A stretch of 64,000 nt of DNA from Bradyrhizobium niftali. Lineage in GTDB: Bacteria > Pseudomonadota > Alphaproteobacteria > Rhizobiales > Xanthobacteraceae. The stretch is taken from contig NZ_SPQT01000031.1 of the NCBI RefSeq assembly GCF_004571025.1, forward strand, positions 60,029 to 124,028, in the 5' to 3' direction. Of this stretch, positions 8,648 through 17,030 are shown piece by piece. The notes under the pieces are model-generated. The model saw only the letters and a program-made list of their open reading frames with translations. It ran no database searches and had not been told where the DNA came from. The translations under genes were made by a program, and so were the position numbers. Position 1 is the first letter of the stretch; every line of letters begins with the position of its first letter.

Positions 8648-8703
8648 AGATTTTACTTGACGAGCACCGCCCCCTAAAGTAGAAATCTTTCCACTGTAAA
8701 GAT
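8636..8703 (+). promoter_or_regulatory. Promoter/operator module 2 (membrane-protein pair)
   Basis: Same architecture as 6751-6819: half-site TGTAAAGAT (8643-8651), -35 TTGACG (8657-8662), 17-nt spacer, -10-like TAGAAA (8680-8685), then operator ATCTTTCCACTGTAAAGAT (8685-8703; arms match at 7 of 8 positions). The half-site-to-operator distance is 41-42 nt in both modules. The start codon of the downstream gene is at 8724. Confidence 0.72.
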
Positions 8704-8723
8704 TAGCCCGACCGAGGCGGTCC

Positions 8724-9299
8724 ATGACGATTTTCCTGATCCTCGCGCCCTACGGCGCCTACACGCTCCTGATGCTGGTGACGTCGGCCACGGTCAGTGT
8801 GTTCGCGGCTTCCGCGATCTGTCTCGCCACCGTCGCGATCGATGTCGCGCAGGGCCGCTCGGTGAAGATCCTGGCTGTGGGCTCGGCGATCGTGTTCGCC
8901 GCAATCGGCCTCTACCTCGCGCTGCGCGACCCCGCGCTGGGCACGCTCGGCGTCAAGCTGTCGGTCGATGTCGGCATCTTCGTCATCTCGCTCGGCTCGA
9001 TGTTGCTCCGCCGTCCCTTCACGCTGCAATATGCGGTTGAATCGGTCCCGGCCGAAACCGCGGCGATGCCCGGCTTTCTCTATGCCAATTACGTCATCAC
9101 CGGCGCATGGACCGCGGCCGCGCTGCTGATGGCGGCCGCCAATCTCGTGCTGCTCTACGTCCCCGGCCTTCCCCTCTGGTCGAGCCTTGCGGTCGCCTTC
9201 GCCGCCCGCAACAGCGCGATCTACTTCACAAAATGGTATCCCGAGTATCGCCAGATCAAGTACGGTACGCCGGTCGCCGCACTGCCCAACGCTCGCTGA
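8724..9299 (+). CDS. Integral membrane protein, hypothetical (191 aa)
   Basis: Five or six predicted transmembrane helices, for example APYGAYTLLMLVTSATVSVF, ILAVGSAIVFAAIGLYLAL, GVKLSVDVGIFVISLGSMLL and AWTAAALLMAAANLVLLYV. The segment LRRPFTLQYAVESVPAETA resembles the LKRGWMLRYMPPIVAETVPE segment of the next gene's YciB-like protein. The two may be distant paralogues. It is the first gene of a two-gene unit (12-nt gap to the next) behind the second TetR-type operator. The function is unknown; co-regulation with the oxygenase suggests a role in handling its substrate, its product or membrane stress. Confidence 0.75.
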   Translation: MTIFLILAPYGAYTLLMLVTSATVSVFAASAICLATVAIDVAQGRSVKILAVGSAIVFAAIGLYLALRDPALGTLGVKLSVDVGIFVISLGSMLLRRPFTLQYAVESVPAETAAMPGFLYANYVITGAWTAAALLMAAANLVLLYVPGLPLWSSLAVAFAARNSAIYFTKWYPEYRQIKYGTPVAALPNAR

Positions 9300-9311
9300 A
9301 CAGGATCGACG

Positions 9312-9866
9312 ATGAAGGACGTATTCGCCCGCCTCGCCTCCGACTTCCTCTCCGCCATCGTCTTCCTGGTCGTCTACCTCATCACCGACAACGTCGTCCT
9401 GGCAACGTCGGTGGCGATTGCCGGTGCGATCGCGCAGGTGATCTACGCCCGCGTCAAGGGGCAGCAGCTCAACTACATGACCTATGCAAGCCTCGCGCTC
9501 GTCATCGTGCTGGGGACGGTCACGCTGCTGACCAATGATCCCCGCTTCATGCTGGCAAAGCCCTCGATCGCGCATTTCGCGATCGGCGCCATCATGCTCA
9601 AGCGCGGCTGGATGCTGCGCTACATGCCGCCGATCGTCGCCGAGACCGTTCCGGAATATGTCACCGCTGCGGGCTATGCCTGGGCGGTGCTGATGTTCGT
9701 GATCGGCGCCGGCATGATCGCGGTCGCCTCCACAGGCGATCTGAAGCTGTGGGCGTTCTACATCACGGTGGTCGCGGGCGGCGCCAAGATCCTCGCCTTT
9801 GCCGTGCAGTATGTCGTTCTGCGGCTCATCGTCACCAGCCGCCGGCGCGCCGCCGCCCGCGCCTGA
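9312..9866 (+). CDS. YciB/septation protein A-like membrane protein (184 aa)
   Basis: Five predicted membrane helices. The central segment LLTNDPRFMLAKPSIAHFAIGAIML corresponds to the YciB-family pattern of a short acidic/Phe loop followed by KP-[ST]-I and a hydrophobic helix. YciB (IspA/Spo-like septation protein A) is an inner-membrane protein linked to envelope integrity and division. The family length is about 180 aa, matching here. The Arg-rich C terminus is cytoplasmic by the positive-inside rule. It follows 8724-9299 closely and is almost certainly co-transcribed. The family call rests on pattern, not alignment. Confidence 0.68.
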   Translation: MKDVFARLASDFLSAIVFLVVYLITDNVVLATSVAIAGAIAQVIYARVKGQQLNYMTYASLALVIVLGTVTLLTNDPRFMLAKPSIAHFAIGAIMLKRGWMLRYMPPIVAETVPEYVTAAGYAWAVLMFVIGAGMIAVASTGDLKLWAFYITVVAGGAKILAFAVQYVVLRLIVTSRRRAAARA

Positions 9867-9972
9867 ATGCCTCCAATGCAGCGTTAGGCAGGCGCGCCGA
9901 GTTGGGTTATAGGCTCGCTCAGGACTGGCCGCGGATCGTCGCGGCCCGCCGGGATTTGTTCGGGAGACGGGA

Positions 9973-10269
9973 ATGGCCGTAGACGGCAACTGGAATCTGA
10001 CCATGACGACGCCGATGGGCGAGCGCAACGCGACGCTGAGCCTGAAGGCCGCCGGCGGCGCGCTCACGGGCACGCAAGGCGCGGAAGGAAATACCGCCGA
10101 GATCTTCGACGGCACCGTCAGCGGCGACGCCGTCAACTGGAAAGTCTCGATCACCAATCCGATGCCGTTGACGCTCGAGTTCATCGGAACGGTGTCCGGC
10201 GACAGCATGAGCGGCGAGATGGGCATCGGCCCGATGGGCAGTTTTCCGTTCACGGGCGTGCGGGCGTAA
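9973..10269 (+). CDS. Small conserved hypothetical protein (98 aa)
   Basis: A compact beta-rich protein with alternating hydrophobic and polar residues (WNLTMTTPMGERNATLSLK, EIFDGTVSGDAVNWKVSI, LTLEFIGTVSGDSMSGEM). It resembles small single-domain proteins of about 100 aa that recur in Bradyrhizobium and other alphaproteobacteria with no known function. It has no signal peptide. GGGAGACGGGA supplies a ribosome-binding site. It ends 7 nt before the next gene, so the two are likely co-transcribed. Confidence 0.7.
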   Translation: MAVDGNWNLTMTTPMGERNATLSLKAAGGALTGTQGAEGNTAEIFDGTVSGDAVNWKVSITNPMPLTLEFIGTVSGDSMSGEMGIGPMGSFPFTGVRA

Positions 10270-10276
10270 GGCCGCG

Positions 10277-11206
10277 TTGCGAACCGTGCGCGTGCTCCGT
10301 CTCATCGCGGCATCGATCCTGTGCATCGCGACACAAGCGGCGCGCGCGGATGACACCGAACCGGCTTGGCGCGCAAGCGCGCTCGCCATGGTGCCGGCGG
10401 GCTATGTCGCCGGCACGGCCTACCGGACCGATGGCTCGACCGGTTATCTCGCCGTTTATCCGGCGACGTCGAATGATCCGAAGACACCCGCAAGCGTGTT
10501 CGCCGCGCGCCAGGCGCTCGTGGTCACGCTGACGCCGGATGCGACGCGCGCGGTCTCAGCCGAGTTGAAGCCGCGCACCGGGCCGGATCCTGGCAACGAC
10601 GACACTGATTTCGCAAAGCTGCACGCCGATCTCGCCGGCAAGCGCGCAACGCTGCCCGACGGCACCGAGCCCTGCGATCTCGGCGCCTGGTCCGTCGACA
10701 AGGATCCGAACGGCCTCAATGTGCGCGCCGAGCCGTCAGTGAAGGCACGCGTGCTCGGCACGCTGCCGCCGCCCTACCGTCTGAAGCTTGGCGGCGCCGA
10801 GAACACGCCCGAGGGCGGCTGGCTCACCGAATTCCGCATCATCGGCTTCAAGGACGGCTGGTTTCTGATCGAAGGCGCCAAGCCGCCGGGCAAGGACTAC
10901 GAGGACGACAAGAAATATCCGCGCAGCGCGCCAAAGCCCTATGCCGGACGCGGCTGGGTCGCCTCCAACAAGGTCGGCGCGTCCTACGCCAACGGCGCGA
11001 CGCGAATGGGCGGCCTGTTTCAGGCCCCCTTCGTCGATGCCAAATGGATGCCGGCGCAGCGCGAGCTCGGCGGCCCCATCGACACAGACGGCGGCCCGAA
11101 GCGAATCTTTGCCTGCAGCGGCCTCTGGGGCCTCGTCGAGAGCCAGGACGGCGTCCGCGGCTGGTGGCGCGCGCTCTGCTCCAACCAGGTCACGAATTGC
11201 AGTTGA
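10277..11206 (+). CDS. Exported SH3-domain protein (about 309 aa)
   Basis: A signal peptide (LRLIAASILCIATQAARA) is followed by a mature domain with a bacterial SH3 segment: GLNVRAEPSVKARVLGTLPP at about residue 155. Later stretches FKDGWFLIEGA and YAGRGWVASNKVG complete the SH3-like barrel. Such domains usually bind peptidoglycan or peptides in the periplasm. The reported start is TTG at 10277; a GTG at 10286 would give nearly the same signal peptide. Several cysteines near the C terminus (FACSGLWG, ALCSNQVTNCS) could form disulfides. It follows the small gene at 9973 with a 7-nt gap. Confidence 0.78.
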   Translation: MRTVRVLRLIAASILCIATQAARADDTEPAWRASALAMVPAGYVAGTAYRTDGSTGYLAVYPATSNDPKTPASVFAARQALVVTLTPDATRAVSAELKPRTGPDPGNDDTDFAKLHADLAGKRATLPDGTEPCDLGAWSVDKDPNGLNVRAEPSVKARVLGTLPPPYRLKLGGAENTPEGGWLTEFRIIGFKDGWFLIEGAKPPGKDYEDDKKYPRSAPKPYAGRGWVASNKVGASYANGATRMGGLFQAPFVDAKWMPAQRELGGPIDTDGGPKRIFACSGLWGLVESQDGVRGWWRALCSNQVTNCS

Positions 11207-11246
11207 ACTCTTCTCCCTCGCCCCGCAAGCGGGGAGAGGTGAAGAG

Positions 11247-12902
11247 CTAGCCCAAATTCAACTCCTTGAAGAAGTCATTGCCCTTGTCGTCGATGATGAT
11301 GAAGGCGGGGAAGTCGACGACTTCGATGCGCCAGATCGCTTCCATGCCGAGCTCGGGATATTCGAGCACCTCGACCTTCTTGATGCAGTGCTCGGCGAGG
11401 TTCGCCGCCGCGCCGCCGATCGAGCCGAGATAGAAGCCGCCATACTTCTTGCAGGCCTCGCGCACGGCCGGCGCGCGGTTGCCCTTGGCCACCATCACCA
11501 TCGAGCCGCCCGCGGCCTGGAACTGGTCGACGAAGGAATCCATGCGGCCCGCGGTGGTCGGACCGAACGCACCGGAGGCATAGCCCTCCGGCGTCTTGGC
11601 GGGGCCGGCGTAGTAGACCGGGTGGTTCTTGAAATAATCCGGCAGCGGCTCGCCCTTCTCCAGCCGCTCGCGCAGCTTGGCATGGGCGCTATCGCGCGCG
11701 ACGATCATGGTGCCGGTCATCGAGACCCGGGTCTTGATCGGGTATTTCGAGAACGTCGCCAGAATGTCCTTCATCGGCTGGTTGAGGTCGATCTTGACGA
11801 CCTCGCCGCCGAGCGACTGCTCGACCTGCGGCAGATACTGCGCCGGGTTGTGCTCGAGCTCCTCGAGATAGATGCCGTCCTTCGTGATCTTGCCGAGCAC
11901 CTGGCGGTCGGCGGAGCAGGACACGCCAAGGCCGATCGGCAGCGAGGCGCCATGACGCGGCATGCGGATCACGCGCACGTCGTGGCAGAAATACTTGCCA
12001 CCGAACTGCGCGCCGACGCCGAGCGACTGCGTCATCTTGTGGATTTCCTTCTCCATCTCGACGTCGCGGAAGGCGTTCCCGTCCGGCGAGCCGTGGGTCG
12101 GCAGTGCGTCGAGATAGCGGGCCGACGCCAGCTTCACCGTCTTCATGCAGAGCTCGGCCGAGGTGCCGCCGATCACGATGGCGAGGTGATAGGGCGGGCA
12201 CGCCGCGGTGCCGAGGGTGAGGATCTTCTCCTTCAGGAAGGCGAGCAGCCGGTCCTTGGTCAGCACCGAGGGCGTCGCCTGGAACAGGAAGCTCTTGTTG
12301 GCGCTGCCGCCCCCCTTGGCCATGAACATGAACTTGTAGGCGTCGTCGCCCTCGGCGTAGATCTCGCACTGCGCCGGCATGTTGTTGGCGGTGTTCTTCT
12401 CCTCGTACATCGACAAGGGCGCGACCTGCGAGTAGCGCAGGTTGCGGCGGAGGTAAGCATCACGCGCGCCTTCCGACAGCGCCGCCTCGTCGTCACCGTC
12501 GGTGATGACGTTGCAGCCCTTCTTGCCCATGATGATCGCGGTGCCGGTGTCCTGGCACATCGGCAGCACGCCGCCGGCGGCGATGTTGGCGTTCTTCAGG
12601 AAGTCGAGCGCGACGAACTTGTCGTTGGGGCTCGCCTCGCCATCCTCCAGGATCGCACGGAGCTGCTTCAGATGGCCGGGGCGCAAATAATGATTGATGT
12701 CGCCGAAAGCCGCCTCCGACAGCGCCCGCAGCGCCTCGCGCGACACCACCAGCATGTCCTTCCCCAGGACCTTCTCGACCCTGATGCCCTCGGACGAAAT
12801 CTTCTTGTAGGGCGTCTCGTCCTTGCCCAGTGGGAACAGCGGGGTGTGCTTGTAGGGCGGAACGGGCTTTGCGGGGTCAGGGAAGGCGGTGGGAGCGTTC
12901 AT
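11247..12902 (-). CDS. fumA: Fumarate hydratase class I (551 aa)
   Basis: An iron-sulfur dependent fumarase interconverting fumarate and L-malate in the TCA cycle. Cytoplasmic. The N-terminal domain contains GGVLPMCQDTGTAIIMGKKG, whose Cys is a predicted [4Fe-4S] ligand; GTAACPPYHLAIVIGGTSAE carries a second. The C-terminal beta domain includes GAFGPTTAGRMDSFVDQF and KGNRAPAVREACKKYGGFYLGSIGG. The length of 551 aa matches E. coli FumA (about 548). The frame stays open upstream to 13094, but the ATG at 12902 leads directly into the conserved start region. It is a monocistronic gene, convergent with 10277. Confidence 0.95.
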   Translation of the reverse strand: MNAPTAFPDPAKPVPPYKHTPLFPLGKDETPYKKISSEGIRVEKVLGKDMLVVSREALRALSEAAFGDINHYLRPGHLKQLRAILEDGEASPNDKFVALDFLKNANIAAGGVLPMCQDTGTAIIMGKKGCNVITDGDDEAALSEGARDAYLRRNLRYSQVAPLSMYEEKNTANNMPAQCEIYAEGDDAYKFMFMAKGGGSANKSFLFQATPSVLTKDRLLAFLKEKILTLGTAACPPYHLAIVIGGTSAELCMKTVKLASARYLDALPTHGSPDGNAFRDVEMEKEIHKMTQSLGVGAQFGGKYFCHDVRVIRMPRHGASLPIGLGVSCSADRQVLGKITKDGIYLEELEHNPAQYLPQVEQSLGGEVVKIDLNQPMKDILATFSKYPIKTRVSMTGTMIVARDSAHAKLRERLEKGEPLPDYFKNHPVYYAGPAKTPEGYASGAFGPTTAGRMDSFVDQFQAAGGSMVMVAKGNRAPAVREACKKYGGFYLGSIGGAAANLAEHCIKKVEVLEYPELGMEAIWRIEVVDFPAFIIIDDKGNDFFKELNLG

Positions 12903-13150
12903 GGAGCGAATCTCGGGGTTTTGGAGCCCTCGCGCGGGCCCCTGGCATAGAAGCGTTCTAAGCTTTTTTGCCGTAAAGGGAAGGCGTTCCGGCGCGGTCG
13001 GGCCATCCCGATTCGACGTCATGACGGCCCTTTTTCGGTCACCGTCGGCCTGACGCAGGTGGTGATGATCGTGCCCGGCAGGCCTTGGGTCCACCCCTTG
13101 CGCTCGGCGCGCGACGAAGGTTGAATGCGCGCCCTAAGGGGCTTTTCATC

Positions 13151-13630
13151 ATGATTTTCAAACTGAACTTCCGCGGCGCGATCCTGGTCGCCGCCGCCAT
13201 CACCGGACTTGTGACCCTCGCCTCGCCTGCCCGCGCGGACCAGTGCGACGACATCGCAAAGCAGCTCGCGAGCGGCGTCGACAGGCTGAAGGTCAACTTC
13301 AAGGCCGCCAATATCATCTACCTCACCCACCCGGCGGCGAAGGAGCTGTCGCTCGGCTGCCGCGCGCAGGGACAGAACTATTCCAACGAGCTCTATGCCA
13401 AGGGCGACCGCAAGCCGACGCCGCAGTTCTATGACCTCGTCGCGTCCGCGGCCGCGATCATCTTCACGGTGCCGAAGGACGACACCGCGAAAGGCGCGAC
13501 GCGCTGCCTGAAGCGCATGGGCCTGCTCCGCGGCGACAAGGTGTCGATGCGCTTCAAGCGCCTCAACATGGACTGCTCGCGCACCAAGACGGAAGCGTCG
13601 ATCGCGATCACGCGGCCGAAGGACGAGTAG
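13151..13630 (+). CDS. Exported hypothetical protein (159 aa)
   Basis: The start at 13151 has AAGGGG upstream (13137-13142). A signal peptide (FRGAILVAAAITGLVTLASPARA) precedes a mature chain beginning DQCDDIAKQL. Cysteines at QCDDIA, LGCRAQ, TRCLKR and MDCSRT suggest two disulfides. I recognise no family. An upstream extension of the frame to 13085 overlaps the fumarase promoter and is unlikely. It is transcribed divergently from fumA. Confidence 0.72.
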   Translation: MIFKLNFRGAILVAAAITGLVTLASPARADQCDDIAKQLASGVDRLKVNFKAANIIYLTHPAAKELSLGCRAQGQNYSNELYAKGDRKPTPQFYDLVASAAAIIFTVPKDDTAKGATRCLKRMGLLRGDKVSMRFKRLNMDCSRTKTEASIAITRPKDE

Positions 13631-13685
13631 AGGCGTCTTACCGCAGGCGCCCTACACGCGTCGTAACATCGCCCGCCACACACAC

Positions 13686-13765
13686 CGTCATTGCGAGCGC
13701 AGCGAAGCAATCCAGAGTCCCCCCGCGGAGACCGACTGGATTGCTTCGCTACGCTCGCAATGACG
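13686..13765. repeat. REP-like hairpin element, copy 1 (CGTCATTGCGAG family)
   Basis: CGTCATTGCGAGCGCAGCGAAGCAATCCAG pairs with CTGGATTGCTTCGCTACGCTCGCAATGACG across a short GC-rich loop. Four more copies are at 22284, 27543, 30995 and 48776. Confidence 0.85.
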
Positions 13766-13918
13766 AGGAGAGATCGCGTCGTCTCTCAGACATAGTGCCG
13801 TGAAGCACAAGTCAGTGCCTCCACCGCACCAGATCCCTCGCATTTTAACAATTGGCTTGAAGGAAACTTCGCTCCTCGCAGGGCAGACTCAATTGTTTCC
13901 ATGTGTGAGGATTTGTGG

Positions 13919-14092
13919 ATGAGCGTTTCTACCGTTGCGCCGCCGCCGATCGCGATCGTGGTCCCGAGCTACGACACGACCAAGCAGCAGGACGCCCAGG
14001 CCAAGACAGAGGATACCGACCCGACCCACAAGCCGCAGCCGCCCGTGCCGCTGCCGCCGGGCCAGGGCACGCGGATCGATCAGCTCGCCTGA
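13919..14092 (+). CDS. Small proline-rich hypothetical protein (57 aa)
   Basis: The ATG at 13919 (alternative 13901) opens a small protein with a hydrophobic start (VAPPPIAIVVP), a polar Gln/Lys/Asp middle and a Pro-rich end (HKPQPPVPLPPGQG). A clear intrinsic terminator follows 24 nt after the stop (14115-14139), which supports real transcription of this short frame. No family or function recognised. Confidence 0.55.
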   Translation: MSVSTVAPPPIAIVVPSYDTTKQQDAQAKTEDTDPTHKPQPPVPLPPGQGTRIDQLA

Positions 14093-14114
14093 TCGGCCTT
14101 TATCCCAGTGAAGC

Positions 14115-14139
14115 GCCCGATCCGGTTGATCGGGCTTTT
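14115..14139 (+). terminator. Intrinsic terminator after 13919-14092
   Basis: Stem GCCCGATC / GATCGGGC with loop CGGTT, followed by TTTT (14136-14139). Confidence 0.8.
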
Positions 14140-14223
14140 CGCGTGTCCGGCGTGTGGTGAGCGCGCATCGCCCGAAACGGCCGGTCCGGAACGGGAGCTG
14201 CCGCCAGCCTCCGTCCGGGCCGG

Positions 14224-14931
14224 CTAATGATCGAGCTCCTTGTAGCGGCGGAAGATGCCCTGCTCGTTGAAGGCAATGCGGCGCTCGCTCGCAAGATAGG
14301 CCTTGATGTTCGGCCGCGCGGCAACGCGGTCGTGCAGGCCGACGAGGCCCGGGATGTCTGCCTCGTACGCCTTCATGCGCCTGGGGAACGCGTAGCGCAG
14401 CCCGGCGACGATCTGGAACAGCGAGAGGTCGACATAGGTCAGCCGGCGGCCGGTGACGTAGGTGCCGCCATTGCCGGCGAGCAGCTGTTCGAAATAGCCG
14501 AGATATTTCGGCACGCGCTCGCTCCAGAACTCGGCCGTGCGCTTCTTCGCCGCGGGCCGCGCGTCCTCGTAATAGAGCGAGGGCCCAAGTGGATGATGGG
14601 TGTCGTGGACCTCGACCACGAAGTCGGTGATGGTGAGCTGGAGCTGGTGCACCCAGAGTTTGCCTGCTTCCGTCTTCGGCGCAAGGGCGTGGCGGGCGCC
14701 GAGATAGAGCAGGATGTTGGCGGTCTGGCCGATGACGAGCTTGCCCGCTTTCAGGAACGGCGGCGCGAAGGGCGGCGTGCCCTCATGCGCATCCATCATC
14801 TTCATCATCGCACTGGTGCCGCGCGGTCCCCGGGCCACGTCGACATAAGCTGCGCCCGCCTCCTCCAGCGCCAGCCGCACATATTCGCCGCGGCCCTGGA
14901 TCTCGGGCCAGTAGTAGAGCTCGTATTTCAT
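14224..14931 (-). CDS. Glutathione S-transferase family protein (235 aa)
   Basis: Predicted cytosolic GST with an N-terminal thioredoxin-like domain: KYELYYWPEIQGRGEYVRLALEEAG carries the catalytic-type Tyr near the N terminus, as in sigma/alpha classes. The cis-proline and gamma-glutamyl contacts fall around FAPPFLKAGKLVIGQTANIL (the usual S is A here). The C-terminal helical domain includes GGTYVTGRRLTYVDLSLFQIV, the GST N-capping box region. The ATG at 14931 fits the domain start; the frame continues to 14973 without need. The substrate is unknown. The gene stands alone. Confidence 0.85.
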   Translation of the reverse strand: MKYELYYWPEIQGRGEYVRLALEEAGAAYVDVARGPRGTSAMMKMMDAHEGTPPFAPPFLKAGKLVIGQTANILLYLGARHALAPKTEAGKLWVHQLQLTITDFVVEVHDTHHPLGPSLYYEDARPAAKKRTAEFWSERVPKYLGYFEQLLAGNGGTYVTGRRLTYVDLSLFQIVAGLRYAFPRRMKAYEADIPGLVGLHDRVAARPNIKAYLASERRIAFNEQGIFRRYKELDH

Positions 14932-15009
14932 GGAAACAGTCCGTGATTGCGTTGCGGCAAGTGTAGCACGCAACCACGAACTCGATGACGGTGAACGGTG
15001 TTCCGCGCC

Positions 15010-15684
15010 TCAATTCGCCGCGAAGCAATACAGCAGCCCGTCGCCACCCGTGCTCTTCAAGTCGGCCTGCGAGCAGCCGCCATCGGGACCGCGCGAGGGA
15101 TGCGAGCTGTTCCACGATTTCGACGGCTCGTCGTCGCGCAGGCCCCGCCGGTCGGCATGGCCGACCACCGCAACACCTTGCGTGCTCGACGACCAGTTCT
15201 TGCAGGTCTTGTCGTCGCCGGCGGCGAATGCTGTGCCGTCGGGCTGCGATCCCGTGAGGATGTCGTGGCGGTTCGGCGTATCGCCGGCTCCGTTGTTGAC
15301 CTCACCCTTCTCGCTGAGCGCCGTCTGCTTTGTCAGATTGTTGGCGGGGCCATGCAGGTCGGCAACGTCCTTGGCGATGACCGCGCCCTTCGCATTCTGC
15401 CACGGCCCCTTGCCGATGCGGTCGCGCGCGTTGATGGCCGGCTTGCCGTCGGCGGCCTGGGTCGAGAGATAGGCGCGCCAGGTTTTGGCGCCGGCGCCGG
15501 CCGATTGCGCGAGCTTCTGGCAGTGGGCGTCGGCACCGTCGAGACCGCCAAGATCGGCACCCTTGCCCGGCCCGCTCGAGGTCACGAAGAAGGTCATGTC
15601 GGCTGACTGCGCCCGCACCGATGGACTTGCGAAGACCGCGAGTGCAACGCCTGCTGGCGCGATGACCCTGGCTATAATGCTCAT
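15010..15684 (-). CDS. Exported lectin-like protein (224 aa)
   Basis: The start at 15684 has a strong GGGAGGATAGG. A signal peptide (ARVIAPAGVALAVFASPSVRAQ) precedes a domain with paired cysteines (DAHCQKLAQ, DKTCKNWSS, DGGCSQADL, LYCFAAN) and repeated short motifs (KTWRAYLST, NARDRIGKGPWQNAKG). This pattern resembles the C-type-lectin-like fold found in many uncharacterised exported proteins of Bradyrhizobium. The ligand is unknown. The frame extends to 16134 but the extension is low-complexity shadow sequence. It is divergent from the ABC transporter operon at 16015. Confidence 0.72.
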   Translation of the reverse strand: MSIIARVIAPAGVALAVFASPSVRAQSADMTFFVTSSGPGKGADLGGLDGADAHCQKLAQSAGAGAKTWRAYLSTQAADGKPAINARDRIGKGPWQNAKGAVIAKDVADLHGPANNLTKQTALSEKGEVNNGAGDTPNRHDILTGSQPDGTAFAAGDDKTCKNWSSSTQGVAVVGHADRRGLRDDEPSKSWNSSHPSRGPDGGCSQADLKSTGGDGLLYCFAAN

Positions 15685-16014
15685 CCTATCCTCCCGATTG
15701 GTCCTGCGATTGCGCCTGGCAGGCCCGTTTTTGATCCTCTGACATGAACCCGTCACGACGGACATTATTCCGGCATTCCAGCGGCCATCCGCCGCACGCG
15801 CGTCACCTCGAGCGACGGCGCCCGACCGGTCGCCCCGAGGGCCGTGTCGATTAATTGCTTCCCGGGACCGTAGCGCCGGGTGAGCATGCCAGCACGGGCC
15901 GATCCTCAAGCGATCGCCCAGGGGAGGACGCGGGAGGCCGTTGCGGAGCCGTTCAGGGCGGCATCCGCGATCACATCGGGGCTGCCGCCGGGCGCGGCGC
16001 GAGGGGAGATCGTC
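15685..16014. other. Divergent intergenic region, no gene seen
   Basis: This 330-bp gap lies between the lectin-like gene (minus) and the ABC binding-protein gene (plus). It must hold both promoters, but I could not pick out a convincing operator, hairpin or box. A GAGGGGAG ribosome-binding site ends it (16001-16008). Confidence 0.5.
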
Positions 16015-17016
16015 ATGCACTGGAACACCGTCCGCCCAATTGCGGCAATTGCCGGCTATGCCGCGCTTTGCTGCCTTGCCATCGGTCCGGGCTGCGCCTC
16101 GGCCGCGGAATTGCTCAAGGCCCGGCTTGCGCAAAACCTCGGACCGATCTCCGGCCTTGCGATCGTCGCCAAATCGAAGGGGATTTTCGAAAAGAACGGA
16201 CTGGACATCACGGTCTCGAACTTCACGTCCGGCAAGCAGTGCCTGGACACCGTGATCGGGGGCGGCGCCGACATCGCGACGACGGCGGAGGCGCCGGTCA
16301 CAGCTTCAGCGATGGCAAACCAGCCCATCGCCTTCGTCGCCGGCATGGAATATTCCGACCTCAAGACGGTCGTCGCGGCCAAGGCGGGCATCAAGACCAA
16401 GGCAGACCTGCGCGGCAAGCGAATCGGATTCACGGCCGGCACCGGCAGCGAGGTCTATACGGCGACGTTGCTGAAGTCGGCAGGATTGACTCCCAAGGAT
16501 GTCACCCTCGTCAACCTGCGGCCGCAGGAGATGCTGCCCGCACTTGCAGCCGGCAGCATCGACGCGATCGACACTTGGGAACCCCACATCGCCAACGCGA
16601 AGAAGGCCCTGGGCGAAGCCGTCGCTGAGCTCGATACAACGGGCACTTACTCGGAAACGTTCAACATCGTCGTCATGAGGACCTATCTGGATGCCAACCC
16701 GGCGGTGGTCGAGAAGTTCATCGCCGCACTGATCGACGCCGAGGTCTGGATGAAGGCACACCAGGATGAAGCGATCACGGTCGTGGCGGACGCGGTCGGC
16801 ATGAAGCGGGACGACCTCGCTCCCATCTGGGCCGACTATGTCTACCGGGTGCGTCTCGACGACCGGCTGATCGAGATTCTCAAGACCCATTCCGCATGGC
16901 GCCTCGAGAGCGGCAACCATCCTCCGGGAGCGGCGATGCCCGACTTCAGCAAGGTCGTCGTCGCCGAGCCGCTGAAGAAGGTCGACCCCGCACGCGTCAC
17001 CCTCTCGTGGAAATAG
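16015..17016 (+). CDS. NitT/TauT-type ABC transporter substrate-binding protein (333 aa)
   Basis: The periplasmic receptor of an ABC importer in the nitrate/sulfonate/taurine class. A signal peptide (IAAIAGYAALCCLAIGPGCASA) is followed by LAQNLGPISGLAIVAKSKGIFEKNGLDI, the family's usual first strand-helix unit. Then come DIATTAEAPV, DLRGKRIGFTAGTGSEVYTATLL and SIDAIDTWEPHIANA, the ligand-hinge elements. I chose the ATG at 16015 because GAGGGGAG lies 6-7 nt upstream; the longer frame from 15880 adds non-signal sequence. It is the first gene of a three-gene transporter operon. The neighbouring allophanate hydrolase-like amidase hints at a nitrogenous substrate. Confidence 0.87.
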   Translation: MHWNTVRPIAAIAGYAALCCLAIGPGCASAAELLKARLAQNLGPISGLAIVAKSKGIFEKNGLDITVSNFTSGKQCLDTVIGGGADIATTAEAPVTASAMANQPIAFVAGMEYSDLKTVVAAKAGIKTKADLRGKRIGFTAGTGSEVYTATLLKSAGLTPKDVTLVNLRPQEMLPALAAGSIDAIDTWEPHIANAKKALGEAVAELDTTGTYSETFNIVVMRTYLDANPAVVEKFIAALIDAEVWMKAHQDEAITVVADAVGMKRDDLAPIWADYVYRVRLDDRLIEILKTHSAWRLESGNHPPGAAMPDFSKVVVAEPLKKVDPARVTLSWK

Positions 17017-17030
17017 GCACCCGCACAGCC

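Noticed and set aside
8306..8725. 139-codon minus-strand frame across operator module 2
   Set aside because: It crosses the inverted-repeat element and the promoter module; no ribosome-binding site and no protein-like features.
10941..12950. 669-codon plus-strand open frame
   Set aside because: Shadow of the SH3-protein gene and antisense to fumarase; no family features.
12903..13094. Upstream extension of fumarase
   Set aside because: The added 64 residues are not protein-like; ATG 12902 gives the expected family length.
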